Source: Marinobacter sp. BGYM27 (lineage in GTDB: Bacteria; Pseudomonadota; Gammaproteobacteria; Pseudomonadales; Oleiphilaceae). Taken from it: a stretch of DNA of 64,000 nucleotides. Positions within the stretch are counted from its first letter, which is position 1. Each line of letters starts with the position of its first letter. Where the stretch lies: positions 186,001-250,000 of the forward strand of contig JANZNS010000002.1 of NCBI GenBank assembly GCA_025153445.1. Reading direction: 5' to 3'. The notes beneath the pieces are model-generated. The model made no database searches. It was not told the DNA's origin and worked only from the letters and a program-made list of their open reading frames with translations. Positions 18,868 to 28,329 of this stretch are shown here, one piece after another. Both the position numbers and the translations under genes were made by a program.

Positions 18868-20124
18868 ATGGTGTCGTCAGTTTCCGGTCCAGGGTCCGAT
18901 GCGTCGGTATTGCCGAAACGCACGGGCAATGATGCCGCTGCTTCGCAGCGCCAGTCTCAGACATCGCAAGCATCCGATGCCCGATCCTCACAAACCATCC
19001 GCACCGTTGATGATGCCATGGCGGTATTGCGCGCCCGGCTGGAGCAGCGGCTTGAACAGCGCATGGGTGGAACTGATGCGGCATCTGGCGCGGGCAAGCC
19101 GGCATCAGCAGGCTACTCGGCCGCGGATGTCGCCAATAATGTGTTGGGCTTTGTGCAGAATCGCTTGCAGAAAGAGGCGGCGGCAGGCGCCGACCCGGAT
19201 CGTTTGGCCAGCTTGCTGGAACAGGCGAGAGCCGGTGTAGAGCAGGGCTTTGCAGAGGCCAGAGAACAGATTGAAGCGCTGGGTATGATGAACGACGAGC
19301 TTGGCGCGGGTATTGACGACAGTTTTGATCGCATTACCGAAGGGCTGGACAAGCTGGAGAAACTCTTCCTTGGCAATGATGATGCGGCTGTCGCCAACAA
19401 TGGCGCGGAAAAACCATCGCAGGCCGTAGATGGGGCTCAACGGACAACCTCGGCAAGTAGCGTAGAGGCGGCATCCCGTGATCAGCTTTCATTTGAGGTC
19501 ACAACAAGTGATGGTGATCGGATTACGGTGCGCATGGACGAGCTCCGCTATGCCAGTGCCAGCCAGGTCAGTGGATCAGACGGAACGGGCCGATTCAGTT
19601 CAGCCAGTTCGACGTCGATGTTCTCGGGGCGTTACGCGTTTTCCGTTGAGGGTGATCTGGATGCGGGCGAGCGCGAGGCGCTGAATAACCTGTTCAAGGA
19701 CGTGGAGGCGGTGTCGGCTCAGTTTTTTGACGGCGATGTTATGGGCGCTTTCGAGGCGGCCAAGTCTCTGGATCTCGGTGGCGAGGAGTTAGCCGCTTTC
19801 AGTCTTAGCCTGTCGTCTGTTCGTTCGGTCCGTGCCGCTGCTTATGAGTCTGTGTCCCAGTCTGACTCCGGGCGGATCTCCTCGCCGGCGACACAGTTGA
19901 AGCCGCTGGGCTCGCTTGCTCAGGGTCTGCAGGAGTTGGCAGATAAGGCTCAGCAAAATGGGCTTGATCTGACGTCTCTCAATGACCTTATGACGCGAAT
20001 GCTGGAGGATGGGCGTGAACAGGCGTCGCGGCCGGTGGCTGAGGACACGGCCAGTCTTATGGGGGACTTCTGGCAGACGATTTTCGACACCATGAAGCCC
20101 GCTGATACTGATAGCGCCCAATGA
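18868..20124 (+). CDS. DUF5610 domain-containing protein of unknown function
   Basis: This 418-residue protein has no signal peptide or membrane helix. Residues 1-45 are Ser/Gln/Ala-rich and probably disordered. Residues about 82-165 match what I recall of the DUF5610 domain: NVLGFVQNRLQKEAAAGADP, then EQARAGVEQGFAEAREQIEALG and ITEGLDKLEKLF. A second conserved block at about 250-320 (RYAFSVEGDLDAGEREALNN, FFDGDVMGAFEAA) resembles a module found in other uncharacterised gammaproteobacterial proteins. ATG at 18868 has GGAG 7 nt upstream; GTG at 18865 is possible. It stands alone between divergent RDD and downstream alaS, with its own terminator. Function unknown. Confidence 0.8.
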   Translation: MVSSVSGPGSDASVLPKRTGNDAAASQRQSQTSQASDARSSQTIRTVDDAMAVLRARLEQRLEQRMGGTDAASGAGKPASAGYSAADVANNVLGFVQNRLQKEAAAGADPDRLASLLEQARAGVEQGFAEAREQIEALGMMNDELGAGIDDSFDRITEGLDKLEKLFLGNDDAAVANNGAEKPSQAVDGAQRTTSASSVEAASRDQLSFEVTTSDGDRITVRMDELRYASASQVSGSDGTGRFSSASSTSMFSGRYAFSVEGDLDAGEREALNNLFKDVEAVSAQFFDGDVMGAFEAAKSLDLGGEELAAFSLSLSSVRSVRAAAYESVSQSDSGRISSPATQLKPLGSLAQGLQELADKAQQNGLDLTSLNDLMTRMLEDGREQASRPVAEDTASLMGDFWQTIFDTMKPADTDSAQ

Positions 20125-20210
20125 TCCATCGGGTTTGATTAAAGGCGTCGGTCCGGCGGCCATCTGGTTGCTCTCGGGCCCAGCGCGATAAACTCTCCCT
20201 ATCCACACCG

Positions 20211-20245
20211 ACGCCGCTATCAATTGAGCGGCGTTTCTCGTTTTT
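20211..20245 (+). terminator. Rho-independent terminator after the DUF5610 gene
   Basis: ACGCCGCT (20211-20218) pairs with AGCGGCGT (20227-20234) around an 8-nt loop, followed by TTCTCGTTTTT. It separates the DUF5610 gene from alaS. Confidence 0.75.
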
Positions 20246-20378
20246 AACCCCCACAGCGTGTGCTAGAGTAGCGCCCTTGCGTATTGGTATCGCAGAGCGC
20301 CATCACCGTGATATTGCCGGAGATTCTGGCGGCTCTGCCAATGATTCGACTCTCTGACAAGGCGATCAGGACACGGCT

Positions 20379-23006
20379 ATGAAAACCGCAGTATTGCGCC
20401 AGGCATTTCTTGACTACTTCCAGCAGCGCGGGCACGAAATCGTCGCCAGCAGTTCTCTGGTTCCCCATGATGATCCGACCTTGCTGTTCACCAACGCGGG
20501 GATGAACCAGTTCAAAGATGCTTTCCTGGGGCGCGAAGATCGTGGTTATACCCGAGCGACCAGCTCACAACGCTGCGTGCGCGCGGGCGGCAAGCACAAC
20601 GATCTCGAGAATGTCGGCTACACAGCACGCCACCACACCTTCTTCGAGATGCTGGGAAACTTTAGTTTTGGTGATTATTTCAAAAAGGAAGCCATCGAGT
20701 TTGCCTGGACTTTCCTGACCGGCGATGAGTGGCTGGCCCTGCCGAAAGAGAAATTACTGGTTACAGTTTACGCGTCAGACGACGAAGCGTTCGATCTCTG
20801 GAACAAAGGTATGGGTGTGCCGGCCGACCGGATTATCCGCATCGGTGATAACAAGGGCGCACCTTACGCATCAGACAATTTCTGGCAGATGGGTGATACG
20901 GGGCCTTGCGGTCCGTGCACCGAGATTTTCTACGACCACGGTGCCGATATTGCAGGTGGCCCGCCGGGCAGTCCTGAGGAGGATGGCGACCGGTTTATCG
21001 AAATCTGGAACGTCGTTTTCATGCAGTTCAACCGCACCGCCGATGGCGAAATGCAGCCATTGCCCAAGCCGTCAGTTGATACCGGCATGGGGCTTGAGCG
21101 TATTGCTGCTGTGCTGCAAGGCGTGCACAACAATTACGAAATTGATCTGTTCCAGGATTTGTTGAAAGCCGCCTCCGATATTCTGGGTGGTGTTGATACT
21201 ACTGAAGCATCTCTTCGCGTTGTGGCTGATCACATCCGGGCCTGCTCCTTCCTGATTGCCGATGGTGTTATGCCATCGAATGAAGGTCGCGGCTTTGTGC
21301 TGCGTCGTATCATTCGACGTGCGGCCCGCCACGGCAACAAGCTGGGAGCCAAGGATGCATTCTTCTATAAGCTGACGGGCGCATTGGTTGAATTGATGGG
21401 CGAAGCATTCCCTGAGCTTGTCCGCACCCGGGCCCAGATCGAAAAAGTGCTGCTGCAGGAAGAAGAGCAGTTTGCCCGCACTCTGGACAAGGGGCTTCGT
21501 CTTCTCGAACAGGATATTGCCGAACTCAAAGGCGATGAGATTCCGGGCGAAACGGTATTTACCCTCTATGACACCTATGGCTTTCCGGTCGACCTGACCA
21601 ATGATATTGCCCGCGAACGTGGCCTCACCCTGGATTACGAAGGTTACGAAAAGGCGATGGAGGCTCAGCGCGAGCGGGCTCGAGCCGCATCGAAATTTGG
21701 TATTGATTACAATGCCTCCGCCGATCTGGGTGGGAGCACTGAATTTACCGGTTACGAAAGCGTGGACGGCCACGAGAAAATTCGTACCGTGCTCGTTAAT
21801 GGTGAAGAAAAGAGCGCACAAACCGGCGAAGAGGCCGTGATTGTTCTAGAGCGGACGCCCTTTTATGCGGAATCTGGCGGCCAGGTAGGTGATACCGGTT
21901 TGCTGACCTGGAGCGGTGGTCGTTTCCAGGTGTCGGATACCCGAAAAGACGGGGCTAACCACCTGCATATCGGCACTGTGATCGAAGGTGAGTTGTTTCC
22001 CGGGCTGGAAGTCGATGCCCGTATCGATCATGGTCGCCGCCAGTCAATTGCGTTGAATCACTCGGCTACGCATCTGCTGCACGCTGCGTTGCGCAATGTG
22101 CTGGGTGATCATGTGACCCAGAAAGGGTCGCTGGTTGATCCGGATCGTCTGCGGTTCGATTTCTCCCATTTTGAAGCTGTCACACCAGAGCAGTTGGCGG
22201 CCATTGAAGCGCAGGTTAACGAGCAGATTCTGGGCAACACTGCGGTTGGCACTGAAATTACCGACATGGAGCAGGCGAAAGCGAAGGGTGCTGTGGCGTT
22301 GTTCGGTGAGAAGTACGGCGATCAGGTGCGGGTTCTCAGCATGGGGTCAGACCGTTTCTCCGTGGAATTGTGCGGCGGTACCCATGTGTCTCGCACGGGC
22401 GACATCGGGTTGTTCCGGATTGTTTCCGAAAGTGGGATCTCCTCCGGTGTCCGACGCATCGAAGCGGTGACCGGCAAGGGCGCGTTGGCGTGGCTCGATG
22501 AAACAGAGGGCCGGCTCCGTCAGGTTGCCTCACTGGTACGCGGTACCCGTGAGACCGTAATCGACAAGGTTGAGGCGACACTTGAGCGTAATCGCCAGCT
22601 TGAGAAAGAGATTGAGCAGTTGAAATCAAAACTCGCCAGCTCTGCAGGTTCGGATCTGGTTGATTCCGCTGTTGATGTCAACGGCCTGAAAGTGGTTGCT
22701 TCGGTGCTTGAAGGGGCTGATCGCAAAGCGCTGATGGATACCGCTGACCAGCTGAAGAACAAGCTGGGATCTGGCGTTGTCGTGCTGGCCAGCATCGAGG
22801 ATGGCAAGGTTATCCTGGTCGCGGGTGTGACCAAGGATGCCACCTCCCGGATCAAGGCGGGTGATTTGATGAAGTCACTTTGCGCGGAAGTTGGCGGCAA
22901 AGGCGGCGGACGACCTGATATGGCGCAGGGCGGCGGAACGGACGCGGATAAGTTGCCTGATGCTCTGGCGAAGGTGGCAACCTGGGTGAGTGAAGCAACC
23001 CAGTAG
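20379..23006 (+). CDS. alaS: Alanyl-tRNA synthetase
   Basis: This class II synthetase charges tRNA-Ala and edits Ser and Gly mischarging. The 875-residue length is standard. The catalytic core is N-terminal ([48 protein letters not shown]). The editing domain carries HSATH at residues 561-565 and CGGTH at 665-669, which supply the zinc ligands. The C-terminal C-Ala domain ends with the Gly-rich [15 protein letters not shown]. It heads the conserved alaS-lysC-csrA group. Confidence 0.98.
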   Translation: MKTAVLRQAFLDYFQQRGHEIVASSSLVPHDDPTLLFTNAGMNQFKDAFLGREDRGYTRATSSQRCVRAGGKHNDLENVGYTARHHTFFEMLGNFSFGDYFKKEAIEFAWTFLTGDEWLALPKEKLLVTVYASDDEAFDLWNKGMGVPADRIIRIGDNKGAPYASDNFWQMGDTGPCGPCTEIFYDHGADIAGGPPGSPEEDGDRFIEIWNVVFMQFNRTADGEMQPLPKPSVDTGMGLERIAAVLQGVHNNYEIDLFQDLLKAASDILGGVDTTEASLRVVADHIRACSFLIADGVMPSNEGRGFVLRRIIRRAARHGNKLGAKDAFFYKLTGALVELMGEAFPELVRTRAQIEKVLLQEEEQFARTLDKGLRLLEQDIAELKGDEIPGETVFTLYDTYGFPVDLTNDIARERGLTLDYEGYEKAMEAQRERARAASKFGIDYNASADLGGSTEFTGYESVDGHEKIRTVLVNGEEKSAQTGEEAVIVLERTPFYAESGGQVGDTGLLTWSGGRFQVSDTRKDGANHLHIGTVIEGELFPGLEVDARIDHGRRQSIALNHSATHLLHAALRNVLGDHVTQKGSLVDPDRLRFDFSHFEAVTPEQLAAIEAQVNEQILGNTAVGTEITDMEQAKAKGAVALFGEKYGDQVRVLSMGSDRFSVELCGGTHVSRTGDIGLFRIVSESGISSGVRRIEAVTGKGALAWLDETEGRLRQVASLVRGTRETVIDKVEATLERNRQLEKEIEQLKSKLASSAGSDLVDSAVDVNGLKVVASVLEGADRKALMDTADQLKNKLGSGVVVLASIEDGKVILVAGVTKDATSRIKAGDLMKSLCAEVGGKGGGRPDMAQGGGTDADKLPDALAKVATWVSEATQ

Positions 23007-23099
23007 CGCCGAAAACAGTACCGAGTTTTCATTACTATCACTATAATCGCCGCGCGCGAGAATAGGTATTCAGGCTTAGATGGCAGGTAGCACACAATA

Positions 23100-24332
23100 A
23101 TGGCACTACTGGTTCAGAAATACGGTGGTACTTCTGTAGGTACCACGGATCGAATCGAAGCGGTTGCTGACAGGGTCTGTCGCACCCGGGCGAACGGGCA
23201 TGACGTTGTGGTGGTTGTCTCCGCCATGAGCGGCGAAACCAACAGGTTGGTGGGGCTGGCAAACGCTATCATGGAAGACCCGACCCCGCGGGAGATGGAT
23301 GTACTGCTGTCTACCGGAGAGCAGGTCACCATCGCATTGCTGTCCATGGCGCTTCAGAAGCGCGGCATCGATGCCCGCTCCTACACCGGTGCTCAGGTAA
23401 GCATTGTGACGGATAGCTCGCATACCAAGGCGCGCATCCAGAGCATTGATGAGCAGAATATGCGCGGCGATCTCGATGCCGGTCGTGTGATTGTGGTTGC
23501 CGGCTTTCAGGGTGTCGACGATAAGGGCAATATTACAACGCTGGGGCGTGGCGGGTCAGACACTACGGCTGTAGCGCTGGCGGCTGCATTGAAGGCCGAC
23601 GAGTGCCAGATCTACACTGACGTTGATGGCGTATATACAACTGATCCCCGGGTTGTCGACAGTGCCCGACGTCTGGACAAGATTACATTTGAAGAAATGA
23701 TTGAAATGGCCAGTCTCGGATCCAAAGTGTTGCAGATCCGGGCGGTTGAATTTGCAGGTAAGTACAACGTGCCACTTCGGGTTTTGTCGAGTTTCGGCGA
23801 AGGCGAGGGCACCCTGATTACGCTTGATGACGAGGGTGACATGGAACAACCGGTCGTATCCGGGATTGCGTTTAACCGGGATGAAGCAAAACTGACGATT
23901 TCGGGTGTACCTGATACCCCGGGCAGTGCGCTGCGTATATTGAAGCCAGTGAGCGAAGCCAATATCGAAGTGGACATGATCGTCCAGAATGTAGGTGCGG
24001 ATAACCGCACTGATTTCACGTTCACGATTCATCGCAATGATTACAAGCGTGCCCAGGCGGTGCTTGAGCAGGTCAAGGCAGATCTGGGTGCAAGGCAGGT
24101 GAGTGGTGACGGCCGCATCGCGAAGGTCAGTATCGTGGGTGTGGGGATGCGTTCGCACGCCGGTGTTGCCACCCAGATGTTTGAGGCGCTCTCAAATGAA
24201 GGTATCAATATCCAGATGATCTCCACGTCGGAAATCAAGATTTCGGTGGTCATCGATGAAAAGTATCTGGAACTTGCGGTTCGTGCACTGCATAGTGCGT
24301 TTGGATTGCAGGGGCCCGAGACAGAGGCATAG
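23100..24332 (+). CDS. lysC: Aspartate kinase
   Basis: Aspartokinase phosphorylates aspartate, the first step to Lys, Met, Thr and diaminopimelate. The 410-residue protein has KYGGTS at residues 7-12, the substrate segment LLSTGEQVTIALLSMAL, GRGGSDTTAVALAAAL, and two C-terminal ACT domains (from about 265), the likely site of Lys/Thr feedback. The length and layout are of the single-polypeptide alpha type; in such enzymes an internal start often yields a separate beta subunit. It lies 93 nt after alaS and before csrA, as in Pseudomonas. Confidence 0.97.
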   Translation: MALLVQKYGGTSVGTTDRIEAVADRVCRTRANGHDVVVVVSAMSGETNRLVGLANAIMEDPTPREMDVLLSTGEQVTIALLSMALQKRGIDARSYTGAQVSIVTDSSHTKARIQSIDEQNMRGDLDAGRVIVVAGFQGVDDKGNITTLGRGGSDTTAVALAAALKADECQIYTDVDGVYTTDPRVVDSARRLDKITFEEMIEMASLGSKVLQIRAVEFAGKYNVPLRVLSSFGEGEGTLITLDDEGDMEQPVVSGIAFNRDEAKLTISGVPDTPGSALRILKPVSEANIEVDMIVQNVGADNRTDFTFTIHRNDYKRAQAVLEQVKADLGARQVSGDGRIAKVSIVGVGMRSHAGVATQMFEALSNEGINIQMISTSEIKISVVIDEKYLELAVRALHSAFGLQGPETEA

Positions 24333-24476
24333 AGTGTGGAATGGCGGTCTTTCTCCGTCCGTGCCTCAATAATAAGGGAACGATTAACACCAGAAGCGAT
24401 CATAGGAACTGTCCGGCTCAGGGAAACCCCCTACGGACAATTCCGGGTTACGGGCGGTCAGTTGTCCCGCTATAAA

Positions 24477-24530
24477 GGAATTAGTTTTTAAAGTCGGAAC
24501 AGGTAGCTCTGGACATAAGGAGTAAGGACA
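24477..24530 (+). promoter_or_regulatory. csrA leader with clustered GGA motifs
   Basis: GGA triplets occur at 24477, 24496, 24511, 24519 and 24526, the last two inside the ribosome binding site (AAGGAGTAAGGACATG). CsrA/RsmA binds GGA in leaders, and E. coli csrA represses its own translation this way, so autoregulation is likely here by inference. Confidence 0.5.
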
Positions 24531-24733
24531 TGTTGATTTTGACCCGCCGTGTTGGCGAGACCCTGATGGTTGGTGATGAAGTGACCGTCACCGTACTCGG
24601 GGTGAAGGGAAACCAGGTACGTATTGGCGTTAATGCGCCTAAAGAAGTCGCCGTTCACCGCGAAGAGATTTACCAGCGGATTCAGCGGGAAAAGTCAGAT
24701 CCTGATGGTGAGCCGGAGCCAGGCAACATCTGA
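24530..24733 (+). CDS. csrA: Carbon storage regulator CsrA/RsmA
   Basis: CsrA is a dimeric RNA-binding protein that controls translation and stability of many mRNAs (carbon flux, motility, biofilm). The 67-residue protein has the conserved [16 protein letters not shown] start, the [18 protein letters not shown] core and HREEIYQRI helix, with the RNA-contacting Arg44 position conserved (VHREEIY). The C-terminal tail is acidic and variable. The start has an excellent ribosome binding site. It is followed by a strong terminator and a tRNA cluster, as in pseudomonads. Confidence 0.98.
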   Translation: MLILTRRVGETLMVGDEVTVTVLGVKGNQVRIGVNAPKEVAVHREEIYQRIQREKSDPDGEPEPGNI

Positions 24734-24746
24734 TCTGATCGAAGAG

Positions 24747-24778
24747 CCCGTCGCTGATTTCACCGACGGGTTTTTTGT
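24747..24778 (+). terminator. Rho-independent terminator after csrA
   Basis: CCCGTCG (24747-24753) pairs with CGACGGG (24764-24770), followed by six T residues. Confidence 0.9.
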
Positions 24779-24865
24779 GTCAGTGGTGCGAGAGTAGGTT
24801 TATACAAAGCCTGGACAGAGAAAATTGAAAAAATCACTGTCAACCCTATGAAAACAGAAAAATTC

Positions 24866-24882
24866 TGGTACTATGTGCCGCG
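24866..24882 (+). promoter_or_regulatory. Promoter of the tRNA-Ser/tRNA-Arg cluster
   Basis: An extended -10 (TGGTACTAT, hexamer 24869-24874) is followed by a GC-rich discriminator (GTGCCGCG), typical of stringently controlled stable-RNA promoters. No good -35 is seen. The tRNA-Ser begins 15 nt after the hexamer. Confidence 0.55.
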
Positions 24883-24889
24883 TTCTTAA

Positions 24890-24983
<94 letters not shown>

Positions 24984-25026
24984 TTTTTTAAAGAATAAAA
25001 GAACGAAGTTTGGAAGGTTTTGTTGC

Positions 25027-25103
25027 GCGGCTGTAGCTCAGCTGGATAGAGTACCTGGCTACGAACCAGGCGGTCGGAGGTTCGAATCCTCCCAGCCGCG
25101 CCA
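25027..25103 (+). tRNA. tRNA-Arg(ACG), copy 1
   Basis: The 77-nt tRNA has acceptor GCGGCTG paired with CAGCCGC, discriminator G and encoded CCA. Anticodon stem CCTGG/CCAGG encloses CTACGAA, giving anticodon ACG, whose A34 is normally changed to inosine by TadA to read CGU, CGC and CGA. Confidence 0.97.
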
Positions 25104-25135
25104 TTAATTACAAAGTCCGACCCAACGTGTTTTAA

Positions 25136-25212
25136 GCGGCTGTAGCTCAGCTGGATAGAGTACCTGGCTACGAACCAGGCGGTCGGAGGTTCGAATCCTC
25201 CCAGCCGCGCCA
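25136..25212 (+). tRNA. tRNA-Arg(ACG), copy 2
   Basis: This copy is identical to the one at 25027-25103 over all 77 nt and is separated from it by 32 nt, so it is a recent tandem duplication or kept identical by gene conversion. It is followed at once by a terminator. Confidence 0.97.
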
Positions 25213-25220
25213 TATCAAAC

Positions 25221-25255
25221 AAAGAACCCCGCCATGTGCGGGGTTCTTTGTTTTC
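25221..25255 (+). terminator. Strong terminator after the tRNA cluster (bidirectional)
   Basis: A perfect 12-bp stem, AAAGAACCCCGC (25221-25232) with GCGGGGTTCTTT (25238-25249), is followed by GTTTTC on the plus strand. The A-rich left arm makes it usable for the convergent CHRD gene as well. Confidence 0.88.
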
Positions 25256-25281
25256 AGGCACTCTTCTTGTCGTTTTGCTGA

Positions 25282-25785
25282 TTACATTCCGTGATCATGG
25301 GTTTCCATCAGCTGTCCGCGAATGGCGCCTTTAGGGTAGTCCGGGTTGTGGATGTTGATATAGAAGTCATCCGGGTTAGTCAGGATGCGTTGGACAATGC
25401 CTTCCTCTGCAGTCGGGAATTTACCCTTTTCGCCTTCTGTCAGGCAGTCACCGGCGTTCCCGTCCTCCGGTCCTGCAAGGTTGGCGACCACGCTACCGCT
25501 TTTGCCTTTTCTTGCTTCGTGAATATGGGCGGCCATGCCTTCTTTTACCGGCACCATTTTGATTCCGCTAACTTCTATCACGTAACAGAGGGTGGTGGTA
25601 TCACCGTCTACGCCGAAGACATACGCTGTTCCACTGCCTGCAGCGTCGCCCTCTGAGCCGGCCATGGCGTCGCCGGTCAGCTCTGCTTTCAGAACCGGGT
25701 TGGTGTGGCCGGCAACAGCCGAGAGTGGCGTCAGTAGTGCTGCGCAGACGAGCCCTGTCAGTGCGAGTTGTTTTCCTGCGATCAT
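25282..25785 (-). CDS. Secreted CHRD-domain protein
   Basis: This 167-residue protein has a Sec signal peptide (hydrophobic stretch ALTGLVCAALLTPLSAVA, cleavage probably after residue 25) and a single CHRD domain: LKAELTGDAMAG at the start, AHIHEARKGKSGSVVANLAG in the middle, and the NIHNPDYPKGAIRGQL end motif typical of the family. CHRD was first named in chordin; bacterial single-domain members are periplasmic or secreted and of unknown function. It is a single-gene unit, convergent with the tRNA cluster. Confidence 0.9.
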   Translation of the reverse strand: MIAGKQLALTGLVCAALLTPLSAVAGHTNPVLKAELTGDAMAGSEGDAAGSGTAYVFGVDGDTTTLCYVIEVSGIKMVPVKEGMAAHIHEARKGKSGSVVANLAGPEDGNAGDCLTEGEKGKFPTAEEGIVQRILTNPDDFYINIHNPDYPKGAIRGQLMETHDHGM

Positions 25786-26215
25786 GATTTGCCATCCTTT
25801 ATTTTGATTTATCGTGTTGCTTGCCTTAGGTATACGCGCTCTGCGGGAAAATGGATGCAGAATGCAGTTTTTTCGGGTGTCGGTTATTGTGGGTGTGCGA
25901 TTGCTTGTTGCGGATGGTTGCTATCACTTGGTGGGTTTTAAGTGCGATTTGCAAATGTTGCTCTTTGATATCATCTGTTGGTGGACTGGTGTACTCTTGG
26001 TAACCGTCCGCTTTTTGAAGTGCCCTCCATTACTCTCCTGGCCTGAAATGACCCGTTTTCTCGGGATGATCCATCGGTTTTTACGGATTGCTCTGGTTGC
26101 TCAGTAGTGCATAAACCGGTAAATTACGCAGGATTTTGCCATCCGATATTACAAAGTCTGTGGTAATGCCACTCAAGGCAGAGTCGGGTAAATCCGTTTA
26201 TTAAGGGAAAAAACC
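25786..26215. other. Intergenic region CHRD gene / oadG
   Basis: This 430-base stretch separates divergent genes and must hold the oad promoter. From about 25865 to 26030 the plus strand is strongly T- and G-rich, unlike flanking coding DNA. A plus-strand open frame at 25814-26107 starts with GTG, has no ribosome binding site and no recognisable protein character, so I do not call it. An untranslated RNA is possible but unproven. Confidence 0.4.
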
Positions 26216-26467
26216 ATGACTGACCTGATGACCAAGGCCATCGAGTTGATGGTAGCGGGCATGGGATTCGTTTTTGTCTTCCTTGTAATCCTAGTGTTTG
26301 CAACCGGGATAATGTCCAAGGTTGTGTCCAGATTGGCGCCACCCGAAGTGGCAGCGCCCGCACGTTCTCCGCGAGCCAAAGCAGCCCCTGAACCTGCGTC
26401 AGTTGACCCTGACACAGCAGAGGCTATCAAGCAGGCGATTGCGAAGTTCAGGTCGCGTCACAAGTAA
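26216..26467 (+). CDS. oadG: Oxaloacetate decarboxylase, gamma subunit
   Basis: OadG is the small membrane subunit that holds OadA and OadB together and carries a zinc ion in its C-terminal tail. The 83-residue protein has one N-terminal helix (MVAGMGFVFVFLVILVFATG, about residues 11-31), a Pro/Ala-rich linker, and a C-terminal helix (EAIKQAIAKFRSRH) of the kind found in OadG. ATG at 26216 follows an AGGGA site. It is the first gene of oadG-oadA-oadB. Confidence 0.92.
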   Translation: MTDLMTKAIELMVAGMGFVFVFLVILVFATGIMSKVVSRLAPPEVAAPARSPRAKAAPEPASVDPDTAEAIKQAIAKFRSRHK

Positions 26468-26513
26468 GTGGCCTGGCAAACATATTAGAACTATTAAGTA
26501 GAAGGCTGACACG

Positions 26514-28316
26514 ATGACAGATTCAAAAAAACCATTGGGGATTACGGACGTCATTCTGCGTGACGCCCATCAATCCCTTCTGGCAACCCGTATGCGGTTG
26601 GACGATATGCTGCCTATCGCAGAGAAGCTCGACAAAGTCGGCTTCTGGTCTCTTGAATCCTGGGGTGGGGCAACATTTGATTCCTGCATCCGCTACCTGG
26701 GCGAAGACCCCTGGGAGCGCATTCGGGAACTCAAGAAGGTAATGCCGAATACTCCACAGCAAATGCTTCTGCGAGGCCAGAACCTGCTGGGTTATCGCCA
26801 CTACGCTGATGATGTTGTGTCACGGTTTGTCGAGCGGGCCGCTGAAAACGGGGTCGATGTTTTCCGTATTTTCGATGCCATGAACGATCCCCGTAACCTG
26901 GAAACTGCCATCAAGGCCGTTCGCAAAACCGGCAAACACGCTCAGGGCACCATTTCATATACCACCAGTCCGGTGCACACCATTGAAATGTGGGTCGAGT
27001 TGGCAAAAGAAGTCGCGGATATGGGTGCCGACTCAATTGCGATCAAGGACATGGCCGGTATTCTCAAGCCTTACGTCGCATTTGATCTGGTCAGCCGCCT
27101 GAAAAAAGAGCTGGATATCCCGATCCACATGCAGTGTCACGCAACAACCGGTATGTCGACTGCGACTGCGATCAAGGCGGCGGAAGCCGGCATTGATAAC
27201 GTCGATACGGCCATTTCCTCAATGAGCATGACCTACGGTCATTCGCCGACCGAAGCCGTTGTGGCGATCCTTGAAGGTACCGAGCGTGACACCGGCCTGG
27301 ATCTGAACCTGCTTGAAGAGATTGCCAGTTACTTCCGTGACGTTCGCAAGAAGTACGCGAAATTTGAAGGCAGCCTCAGAGGTACTGATTCACGCATCCT
27401 GATTGCTCAGGTGCCTGGTGGCATGCTGACTAACATGGAGAACCAGCTGAAAGAGCAAAACGCGAGCGACAAGTTCGATGAGGTTCTGGCTGAGATTCCA
27501 AGAGTCCGTGAAGATCTGGGTTACATTCCGCTGGTTACGCCAACGTCGCAGATCGTCGGCACCCAGGCGGTGCTCAATATCCTGACCGGCGAACGTTACA
27601 AGTCGATTTCGAAGGAAACGGCTGCCATTCTCAAAGGTGAGTACGGTTCTGCACCATCAGCGTTCAATAAAGAGCTTCAGACTCGCGTACTTGATGGCAA
27701 GGAGCCTGTCACCTGCCGTCCTGCGGATCTGATTGAGCCGGAGATGGACAAGCTGACTGACGAGCTCAAGAAGCTGGCTGACGAGAAGGGTATCAAGCTG
27801 GCCGACAACATCGAAGATGATGTGTTGACCTATGCACTCTTCCCGCAGATTGGCCTCAAGTTTCTTGAAAACCGTGGCGACGCTTCTGCATTTGAGCCTG
27901 TGCCGACCGGAGCGGATGCGGCGGCTGCTTCAGCCCCTGCGAAGTCATCAGGTCCGGAAACCTATACCGTTGCCGTAAATGGTAAGGAGTATGTCGTTGC
28001 TGTCGCCGAAGGTGGCGAGATCAGCCAGATCCAGTCTCAGGGCGGGGCAGTTGCAGCGCCTGCTGCATCAGCATCATCCGCGCCGACACCAGCAGCCGGT
28101 GACGGAGAACCTGTGGCGGCGCCACTGGGCGGTAACATTTTCAAGGTGTTGGTATCACCAGGCGACGTTGTCGAAGATGGTGAAATACTGATCATCCTCG
28201 AAGCCATGAAGATGGAAACTGAAATTCGCGCACCCAAGGCCGGTACCGTTGGCGAGATCTTCGTCAAGGTTGGCGACAGCGTAGCTGTCGGTGATGAAAT
28301 GCTGACAATCGCATAA
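26514..28316 (+). CDS. oadA: Oxaloacetate decarboxylase, alpha subunit (biotin-dependent carboxyltransferase)
   Basis: OadA transfers the carboxyl group from oxaloacetate to its own biotin, giving pyruvate; OadB then decarboxylates the biotin. The 600-residue protein has the carboxyltransferase barrel ([19 protein letters not shown], residues 9-27, metal-site DAHQ; IKDMAG and HCHATTG-type motifs further on, here QCHATTG), a conserved carboxyltransferase C-part to about 465, an Ala/Pro linker at about 465-530, and a biotinyl domain with MKM at 565-567 (biotin on Lys566). Catalytic Lys is expected within the IKDMAG loop. It lies 46 nt after oadG and 13 nt before oadB. Confidence 0.96.
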   Translation: MTDSKKPLGITDVILRDAHQSLLATRMRLDDMLPIAEKLDKVGFWSLESWGGATFDSCIRYLGEDPWERIRELKKVMPNTPQQMLLRGQNLLGYRHYADDVVSRFVERAAENGVDVFRIFDAMNDPRNLETAIKAVRKTGKHAQGTISYTTSPVHTIEMWVELAKEVADMGADSIAIKDMAGILKPYVAFDLVSRLKKELDIPIHMQCHATTGMSTATAIKAAEAGIDNVDTAISSMSMTYGHSPTEAVVAILEGTERDTGLDLNLLEEIASYFRDVRKKYAKFEGSLRGTDSRILIAQVPGGMLTNMENQLKEQNASDKFDEVLAEIPRVREDLGYIPLVTPTSQIVGTQAVLNILTGERYKSISKETAAILKGEYGSAPSAFNKELQTRVLDGKEPVTCRPADLIEPEMDKLTDELKKLADEKGIKLADNIEDDVLTYALFPQIGLKFLENRGDASAFEPVPTGADAAAASAPAKSSGPETYTVAVNGKEYVVAVAEGGEISQIQSQGGAVAAPAASASSAPTPAAGDGEPVAAPLGGNIFKVLVSPGDVVEDGEILIILEAMKMETEIRAPKAGTVGEIFVKVGDSVAVGDEMLTIA

Positions 28317-28329
28317 GGGCCAGCATTCC

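Noticed and set aside
25814-26107. 97-codon open frame upstream of oadG
   Set aside because: GTG start without a ribosome binding site in a skewed noncoding stretch; composition is not protein-like.
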